A DNA stretch of 64,000 bases from Ga0077527 sp964486865 (GCA_964486865.1 CAZAOZ010000001.1:1-64000), one strand, 5' to 3'; shown: positions 16,438 to 24,655, counted from the stretch's first letter. Program-made: numbers and translations. Notes: a model not told the origin generated them from the sequence alone.

Positions 16438-16800
16438 TTCCTGGGTTTGTTTCGAAATATCCGCCACCGGAAAAAAACACAGCAGCACCAGCGGCCCGGT
16501 TCCGGTATTGCGGGTGGCGTGTTTTTCGCCGGACGGAATCAGGATGGTGTCGCCGGCCTGCAGCGGGTAGTTGCCGCTGTCGGCCTCGGTGCAGCCCTCG
16601 CCGGACATCACGAATATGCATTCCTCGAAGCCCTGGTGAAAATGCCGGCCGCGCGGCGTATCGCCCGGCTTGACCGGCGGGATCTCCACCAGCCGCAGCG
16701 TCACCGCCTGCGCGCCTTTTTCGCCGGAGACGATTTCCAGCGACTTGCGGCCGGGCAGCCCCATGCTTTTGGCTGCTGCCTGCGTCAGTACCTTGGCCAT
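16432..16800 (-). CDS. Cupin-domain protein
   Basis: This 122-residue single-domain beta-barrel has the first cupin motif RGRHFHQGFEE (His53, His55, Glu59/60) and the second motif GDTILIPSGEKHATRN (His94). Together they form a likely divalent-metal site. Small cupins of this type serve as isomerases, lyases or dioxygenase-like enzymes in sugar-acid catabolism, or as ligand sensors. The C-terminal codons run into the adjacent repeat. Its position between a hydroxyacid dehydrogenase and a creatininase-family enzyme suggests a catabolic role. Confidence 0.88.
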   Translation of the reverse strand: MAKVLTQAAAKSMGLPGRKSLEIVSGEKGAQAVTLRLVEIPPVKPGDTPRGRHFHQGFEECIFVMSGEGCTEADSGNYPLQAGDTILIPSGEKHATRNTGTGPLVLLCFFPVADISKQTQER

Positions 16801-16832
16801 ATTTACTCCTGCGACTCAGCGCCTGGTGCGTT

Positions 16833-16869
16833 CCCCTCTCCCGCCGGGAGAGGGGGAAGGGGTGAGGGA
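16833..16869. repeat. Palindromic element, intergenic copy A
   Basis: CCCCTCTCCC (16833-16842) and GGGAGAGGGG (16846-16855) form a perfect 10-bp stem with a 3-base loop, followed by the tail GAAGGGGTGAGGGA. The same stem and tail occur inside the coding sequences at 49582-49617 and, inverted, 60590-60624. Here it sits harmlessly between the cupin and creatininase-family genes. Confidence 0.88.
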
Positions 16870-16876
16870 AACTTCA

Positions 16877-17674
16877 TTATCCCGCGATCTTCAGATGCTT
16901 GATTTCAGCGGTGCCGCCCTGCGCCTCGTCGAGCATCTGGAAGATTTCGCCGCACTCCTTGGCGATGGCATCGGCGATGTCGTTGAGCATTTTCACGCCC
17001 TTGGCCGCGGTGGCGTGTTCCGGCGCGCCGTACCAGCCCGTGGCGGCGATGGTCTTGATGTCGCGCAGCACCGGCTGGTAGCTGCGGGTGCGACGCAGGC
17101 GGTCCCATTTGCGGCCGTGGGAATGATCCGACGAATGTTCGATGCGGTCGAGGTGCACCAGCTCCGGCTGGTAGGCCAGGACGGCCAATGCTTCGATTTC
17201 ACCGCCGTGGGTCAGGCCGCCGCAGTCGTGCCCGTAGAGTTCGGCGGCGACGTAGCAGGCCTGCACCACAATCACGCTCATGCCCACTTCGCGGTGCAGT
17301 TTTTCTGAAGCGATGGCCAGCGACGGGATATTGCCTTCGTGCCAGTTGAGGATCAGCAGCCGCTTCGCACCATGCTTCGCGGTTGATTCACAGGTTTCAA
17401 CGACCACGCGCTGGTAAGTGTCCGGCGTCAGCGTGATGGTGCCTTCGAACGGCATGTGCATGGGGGTGACGCCCAGCGGCCCGCCCGGCAGCACCAGGCC
17501 GTCCATGCGCTCGGCCACGGTGTGGCTGATGACATTGGCGGCGTAGATGTCGGTGCCGGTCGGCAGATGCGGACCGTGCTGCTCGACGCTGCCCGCCGGC
17601 AGGATCACCAGCGGATTTTTCCTGAACTGCGCGGCGATCTCGGGCTGGGTCAGGTCGATGAAATAGCGGCTCAT
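16877..17674 (-). CDS. Creatininase-family amidohydrolase
   Basis: This protein of about 265 residues has the metal-binding opening of the creatininase family: LPAGSVEQHGPHLPTGTD with Glu31, His33 and Asp42, followed by ILNWHEGN and LTHGGEIEAL. The family hydrolyses cyclic amides or forms such as creatinine and FAPy, and a number of members act in carbohydrate-like pathways. The open frame extends 21 codons upstream into repeat DNA. MSRYFIDLTQ fits the family best, although no ribosome site is seen and an ATG four codons earlier is possible. In the cluster it may open a ring or cleave an amide. Confidence 0.88.
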   Translation of the reverse strand: MSRYFIDLTQPEIAAQFRKNPLVILPAGSVEQHGPHLPTGTDIYAANVISHTVAERMDGLVLPGGPLGVTPMHMPFEGTITLTPDTYQRVVVETCESTAKHGAKRLLILNWHEGNIPSLAIASEKLHREVGMSVIVVQACYVAAELYGHDCGGLTHGGEIEALAVLAYQPELVHLDRIEHSSDHSHGRKWDRLRRTRSYQPVLRDIKTIAATGWYGAPEHATAAKGVKMLNDIADAIAKECGEIFQMLDEAQGGTAEIKHLKIAG

Positions 17675-17687
17675 GATTTTGGTCATC

Positions 17688-17760
17688 GGTGATGGGTGAA
17701 CGGTGATGGGTGAGGGGACCGGGTTGCCAATTACCATTTACCCATCACCAATTACCGGTG
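17688..17760. repeat. Stuttering inverted repeat (GGTGATGGGTGA / TACCCATCACC words)
   Basis: The left arm repeats CGGTGATGGGTGA (17694-17715, two near-copies). The right arm carries CCAATTACC, TTTACCCATCACC and AATTACCGGTG (17727-17760). It can form an imperfect hairpin between the creatininase-family and Gfo/Idh genes and is built from the same words as the repeat at 16337-16437. Confidence 0.85.
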
Positions 17761-18843
17761 TCAGGCGGCGCGCTTGGCGTCGTTTTTGGCGCGGGCGTCG
17801 TTCATCACTTCTTCGATGGCGACGCAGGCGCCCTTGCGATCGATGGATTTCAGCGCGGCATTGGTCATGGCGACCGCGATGTTGCCGTTGTAGGCGGTCA
17901 GTTCGTTCTGTTTGCCCGACAGGCAACTGCCGGCAAAGGCCTCGAGCTCGGCGCGGAACATGTCGCTCTCCGGCAGCTTGATGTCTTCGCGCTTGCCCCA
18001 GCCGTCCTTGCCGCGCTGGATGTAGAGCACCGAATTCTTGTGCAGCAGGTGCGGCGTATCCCAGGTGCCGAAATCGATTTCGTAGTGCATCAGCCCTTTG
18101 GAACCGAACACGCGCACCGCGAATATGCCGGGCGAGGTCCAGCACGAGCCGACGTAACCCAGCTTGCCGTCCTTGAAGCGCACCAGCGTCATCGACTGGT
18201 CATCGACTTCGGCGCCGACCGGCGACAGCTTGGAGGCCATCGAGGACACTTCATGCACTTCGCCGCCGAGCATGTGCAGCACGTCGAACTGGTGGATGGC
18301 CAGCTGCGACAGCGGGCCGCCGGGGGCGCGATCCTTGTACCAGCGCCAGGTCTGCGGCGTCAGTTCCAGCGCACGCTCATTGGAGAAATTGGCTTCCATG
18401 AAAGCGACGCGGCCGAGTTCGCCGGCGTCTATTTTTTCCTTGATGATGCGGATGCCGGCCATCAGGCGGGCGCTGTGGCCGACGGTGACGGTGATGCCGT
18501 ATTGTTTCTCCAGCGCGGCGATTTTCAGGCCGTCTTCCAGTGTCTGCGAAATCGGTTTTTCGGTGTAAACATGCTTGCCGGCTCTGGCCACCACTTCCGC
18601 CATCGGCAGATGCTGTTCGTTGGGCACGGTCAGGATCACGCCCTTGATGTCCGGGTTGGACAGCATGGACTGCATGTCGGGCGCTGCCGGCACGCCCATT
18701 TCTTTGGCAAAGGCGTCGCGTTTTTCCTGGGAGCGGCTGAAGCCTGAAACAATCTGGATGGCGCTCGACTGTTTGGCGGCTCGGGTCAGGACTTTGGCCC
18801 AGCGGCCGAGACCGACGATGCCGACTTTGACGGGGGTACTCAT
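17761..18843 (-). CDS. Gfo/Idh/MocA-family oxidoreductase (cluster, first)
   Basis: This 360-residue oxidoreductase has GLGRWA (11-16) as the dinucleotide motif, YTEKPISQ as the family lysine motif and LAIHQFDVLHML, whose Asp and His are typical of the catalytic site. It is the first gene of the minus-strand cluster and its ATG follows GAGGAGC. It is divergent from the GntR/FCD regulator with the GTATTACG array between them, so it is probably directly controlled. It would start the attack on a polyol or sugar-acid-like substrate, but the compound is not identifiable from sequence. Confidence 0.9.
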   Translation of the reverse strand: MSTPVKVGIVGLGRWAKVLTRAAKQSSAIQIVSGFSRSQEKRDAFAKEMGVPAAPDMQSMLSNPDIKGVILTVPNEQHLPMAEVVARAGKHVYTEKPISQTLEDGLKIAALEKQYGITVTVGHSARLMAGIRIIKEKIDAGELGRVAFMEANFSNERALELTPQTWRWYKDRAPGGPLSQLAIHQFDVLHMLGGEVHEVSSMASKLSPVGAEVDDQSMTLVRFKDGKLGYVGSCWTSPGIFAVRVFGSKGLMHYEIDFGTWDTPHLLHKNSVLYIQRGKDGWGKREDIKLPESDMFRAELEAFAGSCLSGKQNELTAYNGNIAVAMTNAALKSIDRKGACVAIEEVMNDARAKNDAKRAA

Positions 18844-18928
18844 GTGGGGGTGCTCCTCAAACGGTTGAATCGTGCAAAAAAGAAACGCCGCAGGGCATTG
18901 CCGGAGGCGGTTGCTGAAAACGTCGGAT

Positions 18929-18954
18929 CGTAATATCGTATTACGGTATTACGG
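18929..18954. promoter_or_regulatory. Candidate GntR/FCD operator array
   Basis: Three half-sites lie in a row between divergent genes: CGTAATAT (18929-18936), GTATTACG (18938-18945) and GTATTACG (18946-18953). The first two form an inverted repeat, and the last two a direct repeat at 8-bp spacing. The location between the regulator gene and the cluster it faces is the classic place for autoregulation plus pathway control. The same 9-mer occurs at 232-242. Confidence 0.65.
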
Positions 18955-18984
18955 ATCAGGTCAACCAGGAAAAGCAGTCCGCCC

Positions 18985-19689
18985 ATGCATCCTCCGAAAC
19001 TCGATGAAATTCAGAAGCTTGCGGCGCCGCTGCGGCTGCAGGTGCTCGACGGCCTGCGCCGCGCCATCATCGACGGCCGTCTCGCGCCGGGGGCGCGGCT
19101 GACCGAGCGCGAACTGACCGAGATGATGGGCGTGTCGCGCACGGTGATCCGCGAGGCGCTGCGCCAACTCGAGACCGAGGGCCTGATTGCCAACGTGCCC
19201 AACAAGGGGCCGGTGGTGCGCGCGCTGTCGCTGGCTGAAGCGAAGGATCTCTATACCATACGCGGGGTGCTCGAAGGGCTGGCCGCACGCCTGTTCGTGC
19301 AGAACGCCGCGGACGCCGACATCCAGCGCCTGGCGCAGGCGCTGGATGTGGTCATCGGCGCCTACGCACGCGGCGACGCGCAGGAAGTGCTGGAAACCAA
19401 GAACCGTTTCTACGATGTGTTGTTCGAGGGCGCGGGCAGCGAAACGCTGTCTTCGATGCTCGGCACGCTGCACGCGCGCATCTGGCGCTGGCGCGCGCTG
19501 GGGCTGTCGCATCCGCGGCGCTCCGCCACCCGCTCCAAAGCCAGCGTCAAGGGACTGCGTGCGATACTGGCCGCCATCCGCAAGCGCGACGCTGCCGCTG
19601 CTGAAACGCTGACCCGCGAGGAAGCGCAGGGCGCGGCGGCGGAAGTCATGCGGCTGATCGAATTGCAGGCACCGCCTGACGCAACATGA
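18985..19689 (+). CDS. GntR-family transcriptional regulator (FadR/FCD subfamily)
   Basis: This 234-residue regulator has an N-terminal winged helix (LDGLRRAIIDGRLAPGARLT followed by LTEMMGVSRTVIREALRQLE, residues about 18-65). A C-terminal all-helical FCD domain contains the usual Asp/His metal and ligand site region. FCD regulators usually bind the substrate or an intermediate of the neighbouring catabolic pathway and are released from DNA. Its stop overlaps the ATG of the TSUP gene (ATGA). It very likely controls the divergent six-gene cluster. Confidence 0.93.
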   Translation: MHPPKLDEIQKLAAPLRLQVLDGLRRAIIDGRLAPGARLTERELTEMMGVSRTVIREALRQLETEGLIANVPNKGPVVRALSLAEAKDLYTIRGVLEGLAARLFVQNAADADIQRLAQALDVVIGAYARGDAQEVLETKNRFYDVLFEGAGSETLSSMLGTLHARIWRWRALGLSHPRRSATRSKASVKGLRAILAAIRKRDAAAAETLTREEAQGAAAEVMRLIELQAPPDAT

Positions 19690-20438
19690 TGACTTTCACG
19701 CCGCTGGAAGCCGGTTACTGCATCGTTGTGCTGGTGGCGAGCTACGCATTGCGCGGCAGCACCGGCTTCGGCGGGTTTGCGGCGATGCCGCTGCTGGCGC
19801 TGGTGGTGCCGATGAAAGTGCTGGTGCCGGTGTGGACGCTGCTGACTTTCACGTCGTCGGCGACGCTATTCGGCAAGGATCGCCGCCATGTGTCGCTGAC
19901 GCACATCCTGCGCATCCTGCCGTCGTGCGCGCTGGGCATCGCCCTCGGCCTCTGGCTGTTCAAGGTGCTCGATGCGACGCTGCTGGCGCGCGGGCTGGGC
20001 GTGCTGGTCACCGGCTACGGGCTGTATGCGCTGTGGCAAATACAGGGAACAAAACAGGGCCAGGGCGCGGACCATAAGCCGCCGCGCTGCATCGCCACCG
20101 CCGCGAGTTTTCTGGCCGGCGCCGTGGGCACGATATTCGGCACCATGGCGAGCCTGTTTTTCGCCGTCTACATGGATGCGCTGCGCGTCACCAAGGAACA
20201 GTTCCGCGGCACGCTGGCCGCGTTGATGATGACGCTGGCGGTGATCCGCGGCCTGGGCTATTTCGCGGTCGGCGAGTTTGGCCGCGAGTCGCTGCTGCTG
20301 TTCGCCGCCGCGCTGCCGTTCATGCTGCTCGGCATATTCCTCGGCGACCGCATACACACCGGCATCAGCGAAAAAACATTCCGACGCGTGGTGTGCGCGA
20401 TCCTGATCCTCAGCGGCATCCCGCTGATGATCAAATAA
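19686..20438 (+). CDS. TSUP (TauE/SafE) family membrane permease
   Basis: This 250-residue protein has about eight hydrophobic segments. The family's N-terminal loop is visible (LRGSTGFGGFAAMPLLALVVP), with a second half repeating the pattern (FLAGAVGTIFGTMASLFFAVYMDAL). TSUP proteins move organosulfonates, sulfite or carboxylates, often as exporters. It is translationally coupled to the GntR regulator, so it is expected to belong to the same catabolic system. The substrate is unknown. A second TSUP protein is encoded at 55212-55964. Confidence 0.87.
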   Translation: MMTFTPLEAGYCIVVLVASYALRGSTGFGGFAAMPLLALVVPMKVLVPVWTLLTFTSSATLFGKDRRHVSLTHILRILPSCALGIALGLWLFKVLDATLLARGLGVLVTGYGLYALWQIQGTKQGQGADHKPPRCIATAASFLAGAVGTIFGTMASLFFAVYMDALRVTKEQFRGTLAALMMTLAVIRGLGYFAVGEFGRESLLLFAAALPFMLLGIFLGDRIHTGISEKTFRRVVCAILILSGIPLMIK

Positions 20439-20442
20439 ACCA

Positions 20443-20474
20443 GCTCAGTGGTTCAGTAGTTCAGTGGCTCAGTG
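20443..20474. repeat. Four 8-bp tandem units (GCTCAGTG/GTTCAGTG)
   Basis: Four 8-mers follow without gaps: GCTCAGTG, GTTCAGTA, GTTCAGTG, GCTCAGTG. They lie between convergent genes. The stop codon of the minus-strand UPF0114 gene (20469-20471) falls inside the last unit. Confidence 0.85.
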
Positions 20475-21041
20475 TGCCGCGGCGGCGGCAGCTTCCGCCC
20501 GGTCCGGCTTGTGGGCGCGCGGCGTGGAGTGCGTGAGTTTTTCGGTATAGGCGATGGCCACCGCCGACATGACAAAGGTCAGATGAATGATGGTCTGCCA
20601 CATCATCGTCTTTTCATCGAGTTTCGCGGCGTTGATGAAGGTCTGCAGCAGGTGGATCGACGAGATGCCGATGATCGCCGTGGCGAGCTTGACCTTGAGC
20701 ACGCCGGCATTGACATGCGACAGCCACTCCGGCTGGTCCGGATGATGTTCCAGTTCGAGGCGCGACACGAAGGTTTCCCAGCCGCCGACGATGACCATCA
20801 CCAGCAGGTTGGAAATCATCACCACGTCGATCAAGCCGAGCACGATCAGCATGATCTGCGCCTCGGTGATGTTGTTGGTGGTCATCTCGCTGATGAGATG
20901 CATCAGCTCGCGCCAGAACTGCCAGACATACAGCGCCTGCGCGGCAATCAGGCCGATATACAGGGGCGCCTGTAGCCAGCGGCTCATGAATATCCAGCGC
21001 GGCAGTATGCCGAGGGTGGGTGTGGATTTTGCGTTTTGCAT
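20469..21041 (-). CDS. UPF0114 (YqhA-like) membrane protein
   Basis: This protein of about 190 residues has three or four hydrophobic helices and the typical UPF0114 segments: WLQAPLYIGLIAAQALYV, GLIDVVMISNLLVMVIVGGW and LATAIIGISSIHLLQTFI. The function of the family is unknown. A TTG four codons upstream could also start translation; neither has a convincing ribosome site. The C-terminus (HKPDRAEAAAAAAH) is low-complexity and runs into the repeat. About 120 AT-rich bases separate it from the upstream oxidoreductase gene. Confidence 0.88.
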   Translation of the reverse strand: MQNAKSTPTLGILPRWIFMSRWLQAPLYIGLIAAQALYVWQFWRELMHLISEMTTNNITEAQIMLIVLGLIDVVMISNLLVMVIVGGWETFVSRLELEHHPDQPEWLSHVNAGVLKVKLATAIIGISSIHLLQTFINAAKLDEKTMMWQTIIHLTFVMSAVAIAYTEKLTHSTPRAHKPDRAEAAAAAAH

Positions 21042-21159
21042 GGAGGGTCTCAAATGGGAAAGCGGCTATTCTCTACACTCCACCCGTGAAAGCAAGTGGC
21101 TATAACGCAGGTAAAAAATATAAACAAAAACAACAAGTTATATAATTTATTCCGGGCGG

Positions 21160-22152
21160 CTACTGTTGCATCAGGATGACCATCTTGCCGACCACCTCGC
21201 GGTCGCGCACCACGCGCAGCGCCTCGCGGTACTGCGCCAGCGGGTACGCCGCCATCACATGCGGTTTTATTTTTCCCGCCACGTACCAATCGAACAGCTC
21301 ACGCTGCACGCGCTGCACTTTTCCCGGCTGGCGGTCGCGGTAAGCGCTGTACTGCAGGCCGAGCACGGCGATGTTTTTCACCAGCAGGTGCCCGGCCTTG
21401 ATTTCGGGAATGCGGCCCGAGGCGAAGCCGACGACGATCAGCCGTCCTGACCAGGCGATCACGCGCAGGCTGGCGTCGAACACGTCACCGCCCACCGGAT
21501 CGACGATGATATCGACGCCGCGCTTGCCGACCGCAGCCAGCACCTGGTCGCGGAACGCATCGCGCAGATTGGGCACATCGGTGCGCACGACGTGATCCGC
21601 GCCATGCTGTTTCGCCAATGCCGCTTTTTCGGCGCTGCCGACGCTGGCGACGACCGTGGCCCCCAGCGCTTTCGCAATCTGGATGGTGGCGATGCCGACG
21701 CCGCCGGCAGCGCCGTTGATCAGCACGATTTCGCCGGGTTGGTATTGCCCGCGTTCGATCAGCGCGAAATGCGCCGTCGGCCAGGCGATGCCCATGGCTG
21801 CGGCATCGGCGTAGCTCATCGCGTCGGGCATCGGGTAGCAATTCTGCTGCGGCACCACGCAGCGCTGCGCGTAGGCGCCGTATTCGATCTGCGCGGCGAT
21901 GCGGTCGCCCGGCTTGCAGGTGGTGACGCCGGCGCCGACCGCGGTGACCACGCCGGCCATGTCCTTGCCGGGACTGAACGGGCGCGGCGGCAGGGTCTGG
22001 TAGGTGCCGCCGATCACCAGCAGGTCGGGAAAATTGACGCTGGCGGCATGCACATCGAGCAACACTTCACCCGCGCCCGGCGCCGGATCCGGCACGTCTT
22101 CCAGCCGCAGGTTTTCCAGCGGGCCGTGTTCCCTGACGATCAAGGCTTTCAA
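21160..22152 (-). CDS. NADPH:quinone oxidoreductase-like zinc-free MDR enzyme
   Basis: This 330-residue medium-chain dehydrogenase of the quinone oxidoreductase group has PDLLVIGGTYQTLPPRPFSP near the start, GAAGGVGIATIQIAKALGA as the NADPH motif, and no cysteine cluster for structural zinc. The start is TTG (MKALIVREHGP) with a GGAG site. It lies downstream of an acyl-CoA dehydrogenase on the same strand, so it could be an enoyl-type reductase in the same pathway. The gene gap of about 200 bases holds a large inverted repeat, so co-transcription is not certain. Confidence 0.9.
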   Translation of the reverse strand: MKALIVREHGPLENLRLEDVPDPAPGAGEVLLDVHAASVNFPDLLVIGGTYQTLPPRPFSPGKDMAGVVTAVGAGVTTCKPGDRIAAQIEYGAYAQRCVVPQQNCYPMPDAMSYADAAAMGIAWPTAHFALIERGQYQPGEIVLINGAAGGVGIATIQIAKALGATVVASVGSAEKAALAKQHGADHVVRTDVPNLRDAFRDQVLAAVGKRGVDIIVDPVGGDVFDASLRVIAWSGRLIVVGFASGRIPEIKAGHLLVKNIAVLGLQYSAYRDRQPGKVQRVQRELFDWYVAGKIKPHVMAAYPLAQYREALRVVRDREVVGKMVILMQQ

Positions 22153-22181
22153 TGCAACTCCATTAATCCTGGGAAAAGCGG

Positions 22182-22319
22182 TCAGCCACAGAGGGCACAG
22201 AGGTCACAGAGGTCACAGAGGAAAACCAGGAACGAAAGCCATATCCGCGTCACACCGGTCGGGTGCATGAGTCACACTGGTGCAACCCTCGGATTTTCTC
22301 TGTGTTCTCTGTGGCTGAA
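22182..22319. repeat. Inverted repeat of CACAGAG words (copy 1)
   Basis: TCAGCCACAGAG followed by three more CACAGAGG units (22182-22223) faces the complementary TTCTCTGTGTTCTCTGTGGCTGA (22295-22318). The arms are built from an 8-bp CACAGAGG step. The same words form the hairpin at 59854-59929. No coding capacity is supported in the loop. Confidence 0.9.
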
Positions 22320-22354
22320 TTGCCGTTTTTGGGTTAATTGACCGGGCGGAATGC

Positions 22355-23605
22355 TCAGGTCTCGGGGCCGGCGTATTTGCCGGCGGTTTCCGGGAACAGG
22401 TTCTTGACGATCTTGAACTTGGTCACGTCCACCGTGCCGTCCATGTGCAAATACATGGTCGCATCGCGATACAGTTTCTCGATGCCGAACTCCAGCATGG
22501 TGCCGTTGCCGCCGTGCAGTTCCACGGCATGCTTGCATACCTCCAGCACCGCTTCCGAGGCATAGAGCTTGACCATGTTGCACAACACTTCCGCTTCCGG
22601 GGTGTTTTCATCGACCGCGCGCGAAGCTTCGCGCAGCAGCCCGCGCACGGCGCAGATCTTGGTTGCCATTTCGGCCAGCCGGATCGCCGTGGCCTGATGC
22701 TTGATCAGGATCTTGCCGCCCTGCACGTACTCCTGCACATATTTGGCGGTTTCCTCGAAGGCTCGCACCGCGACGCCGATGTTTTTCGAACCCTGGATGA
22801 TCTTGCCGGGCCTGAAATAAATGCCGGCCTTGGCCAGCGCGGTGTTTTCCACCAGCAGGTGATCCTCCGGTATTTCCATGTTCTCGAAGGCGATCTCGCC
22901 GTTGTTCATGTAACGGCCGCCCAGCGTTTCGTTGCAGCGCGCCACCGTCAGTCCGGGCGTGTCGCGCGGTACCAGAAAGCTCGAGGTGCCCTGCAGCATG
23001 CCGACCTTGGTGTTGGTATTGGCATAGATCACATACAGGCTGGCGTCATAGGCATTGGTGATGAACTGCTTGCGGCCGTTGATGACCCAGCGGTCGCCTT
23101 TTTTTACTGCCTTGGTCTGCATCGCCGCTTCAGGCACGTTGTAGGGCAGCCAGCGGTCGGACGCGCCGCGCGGCTCGGTCAGGCAATGCGACAGCAGGAA
23201 CGACGGATCTGCAACGACGCGCGGGAACCAGCGCTCCTGCAGGTGGCGGGGCGCCACGTTGCGCAGCAGTACCGACACTTTCCAGATCTGCACCATTTTC
23301 TCGGCCAGCCCGCAGTCGCCGCGTGAAATCTCTTCCGAGATGACGGCGAAGGTTTGTACTTCGGATTTGGGATCGAGCGCAGTGCCACCGAATTCTTCCG
23401 GGATGCCCAGCGTGCGGATGCCGATTTTGTCAGCGACCTGGAGGATTTCCAGCGGCAGCCGCTCCGCCGGATTCATGTTCCATTCCCGCTGCCAGTTCTT
23501 GCGGGTGAACGGAATGACATGTTCGTTGGCAAACTTGCGGGTGACTTCCCGCATCATGCGGGTCTCTTCAGAGAGTCCGCGATCAACCATTGCATCCAGT
23601 ATCAT
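22355..23605 (-). CDS. Acyl-CoA dehydrogenase with Asp at the usual Glu position
   Basis: This 416-residue flavoenzyme of the acyl-CoA dehydrogenase fold has an N-terminal helical domain, a beta-barrel with LSHCLTEPRGASD and FITNAYDASLYVIYANT, and a C-terminal bundle with ELHGGNGTM. The normal catalytic Glu lies in an E-G-T motif; here the sequence is HMDGTVDV, so Asp389 occupies that place. It lies downstream of a Bug protein, and a CaiB CoA-transferase is nearby on the other strand. That suggests oxidation of a CoA-activated acid taken up by the binding protein. The substrate is unknown. Confidence 0.9.
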   Translation of the reverse strand: MILDAMVDRGLSEETRMMREVTRKFANEHVIPFTRKNWQREWNMNPAERLPLEILQVADKIGIRTLGIPEEFGGTALDPKSEVQTFAVISEEISRGDCGLAEKMVQIWKVSVLLRNVAPRHLQERWFPRVVADPSFLLSHCLTEPRGASDRWLPYNVPEAAMQTKAVKKGDRWVINGRKQFITNAYDASLYVIYANTNTKVGMLQGTSSFLVPRDTPGLTVARCNETLGGRYMNNGEIAFENMEIPEDHLLVENTALAKAGIYFRPGKIIQGSKNIGVAVRAFEETAKYVQEYVQGGKILIKHQATAIRLAEMATKICAVRGLLREASRAVDENTPEAEVLCNMVKLYASEAVLEVCKHAVELHGGNGTMLEFGIEKLYRDATMYLHMDGTVDVTKFKIVKNLFPETAGKYAGPET

Positions 23606-23680
23606 TTTTCAATGCTCCACAAAAAAACCGGGTCGCGCGGACCTCCGCACGACCCGTTGGTTAAATCCTTGGCAGTTGTA

Positions 23681-24655
23681 TCAGTTCGCCTGCAGTCCCA
23701 CTGTTTTGATGAGCTTGGCGTTTTTGCCCATGGAGTCCTGCACTTCCTTGCGGAATTCCACCGGTCCCAGAATGGCGATCTCGGTGCCCTGGAAAGCCAT
23801 GCCCTTCACGACATCAGGCGCTTTCATGGTTTCAATCATCGCCACGCGCAGCTTTTCGGTAATGTGCTTGGGTGTGCCCTTGGGCAGCATGAAGCCCATC
23901 CAGCCGGTGTAGTCGAAGCCCGGTATGGTGTCGGATATGGGGGGGATGCCCGGCATCAGGTCGGTCGCTTTTTTCAGACTGTGCCCGATGGCGCGCATGC
24001 GTTTGGAGTTCACGTGAACCATCGCCGCCGCCGAGGGCGTCAGCGACCACTGCGATTCGCCCGCGACCAGCGACGCGACTGAAGCGCCGCCGCCTTTGTA
24101 CGGCACATGCAGTGAATCAAACTTGGCTTCCAGCATGAAATAGGCGCCCGACAAATGGCTTTGCGAGCCGACGCCCGCCGAGGCCATGTTGAACGGCTGT
24201 TTGCCGCTCTTGGCATAGGCGATCAGTTCCGGCACGGATTTGACCGGCAGGGAATTGGCGACCACCAGCACGTTGAGCGTCACGCCGAACTGCCCGACCA
24301 TGTCGTAGTCGTTCACCGGGTGATAGGTGGGGTTTTTCACGAGCAGTCGCGCGATGGTCGAGGCCGCGGTGGTCGCGGCAATCATCGTGTAGCCGTCGGG
24401 ATTGGCGCCCTTGCCGATTTCCATGCCGATGACGCCGCCGGCGCCGGCGCGGTTGTCGATCACCAGCTGCTGCTTGAGAACGTCGCTCATCCGGGTGGTG
24501 ACGATGCGGGTCAGCGTATCTACCGAGCTGCCGGCGCCGTTCGGCACCAGTACGCGGATCGGGCGGCTGGGGAAGCTGTCAGCCGCAAACGCGCCGACGG
24601 CTGTGCACGCGGTGGTTGCAGCAATCAATGCAGTCAAAACACGGGTCAGTTTCAT
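23681..24655 (-). CDS. Bug/TctC-family periplasmic binding protein (second)
   Basis: This protein of about 324 residues has a Sec signal (MKLTRVLTALIAATTACTAV, cleavage after AFAA), then SFPSRPIRVLVPNGAGSS, QLVIDNRAGAGG and HVPYKGGGAS, all family hallmarks. The frame is open 32 codons further, but ATG 24655 follows a perfect AGGAGG. The acyl-CoA dehydrogenase gene follows within 75 bases on the same strand, so the ligand is probably a carboxylic acid degraded through CoA esters. No TctA/TctB is adjacent. Confidence 0.93.
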   Translation of the reverse strand: MKLTRVLTALIAATTACTAVGAFAADSFPSRPIRVLVPNGAGSSVDTLTRIVTTRMSDVLKQQLVIDNRAGAGGVIGMEIGKGANPDGYTMIAATTAASTIARLLVKNPTYHPVNDYDMVGQFGVTLNVLVVANSLPVKSVPELIAYAKSGKQPFNMASAGVGSQSHLSGAYFMLEAKFDSLHVPYKGGGASVASLVAGESQWSLTPSAAAMVHVNSKRMRAIGHSLKKATDLMPGIPPISDTIPGFDYTGWMGFMLPKGTPKHITEKLRVAMIETMKAPDVVKGMAFQGTEIAILGPVEFRKEVQDSMGKNAKLIKTVGLQAN

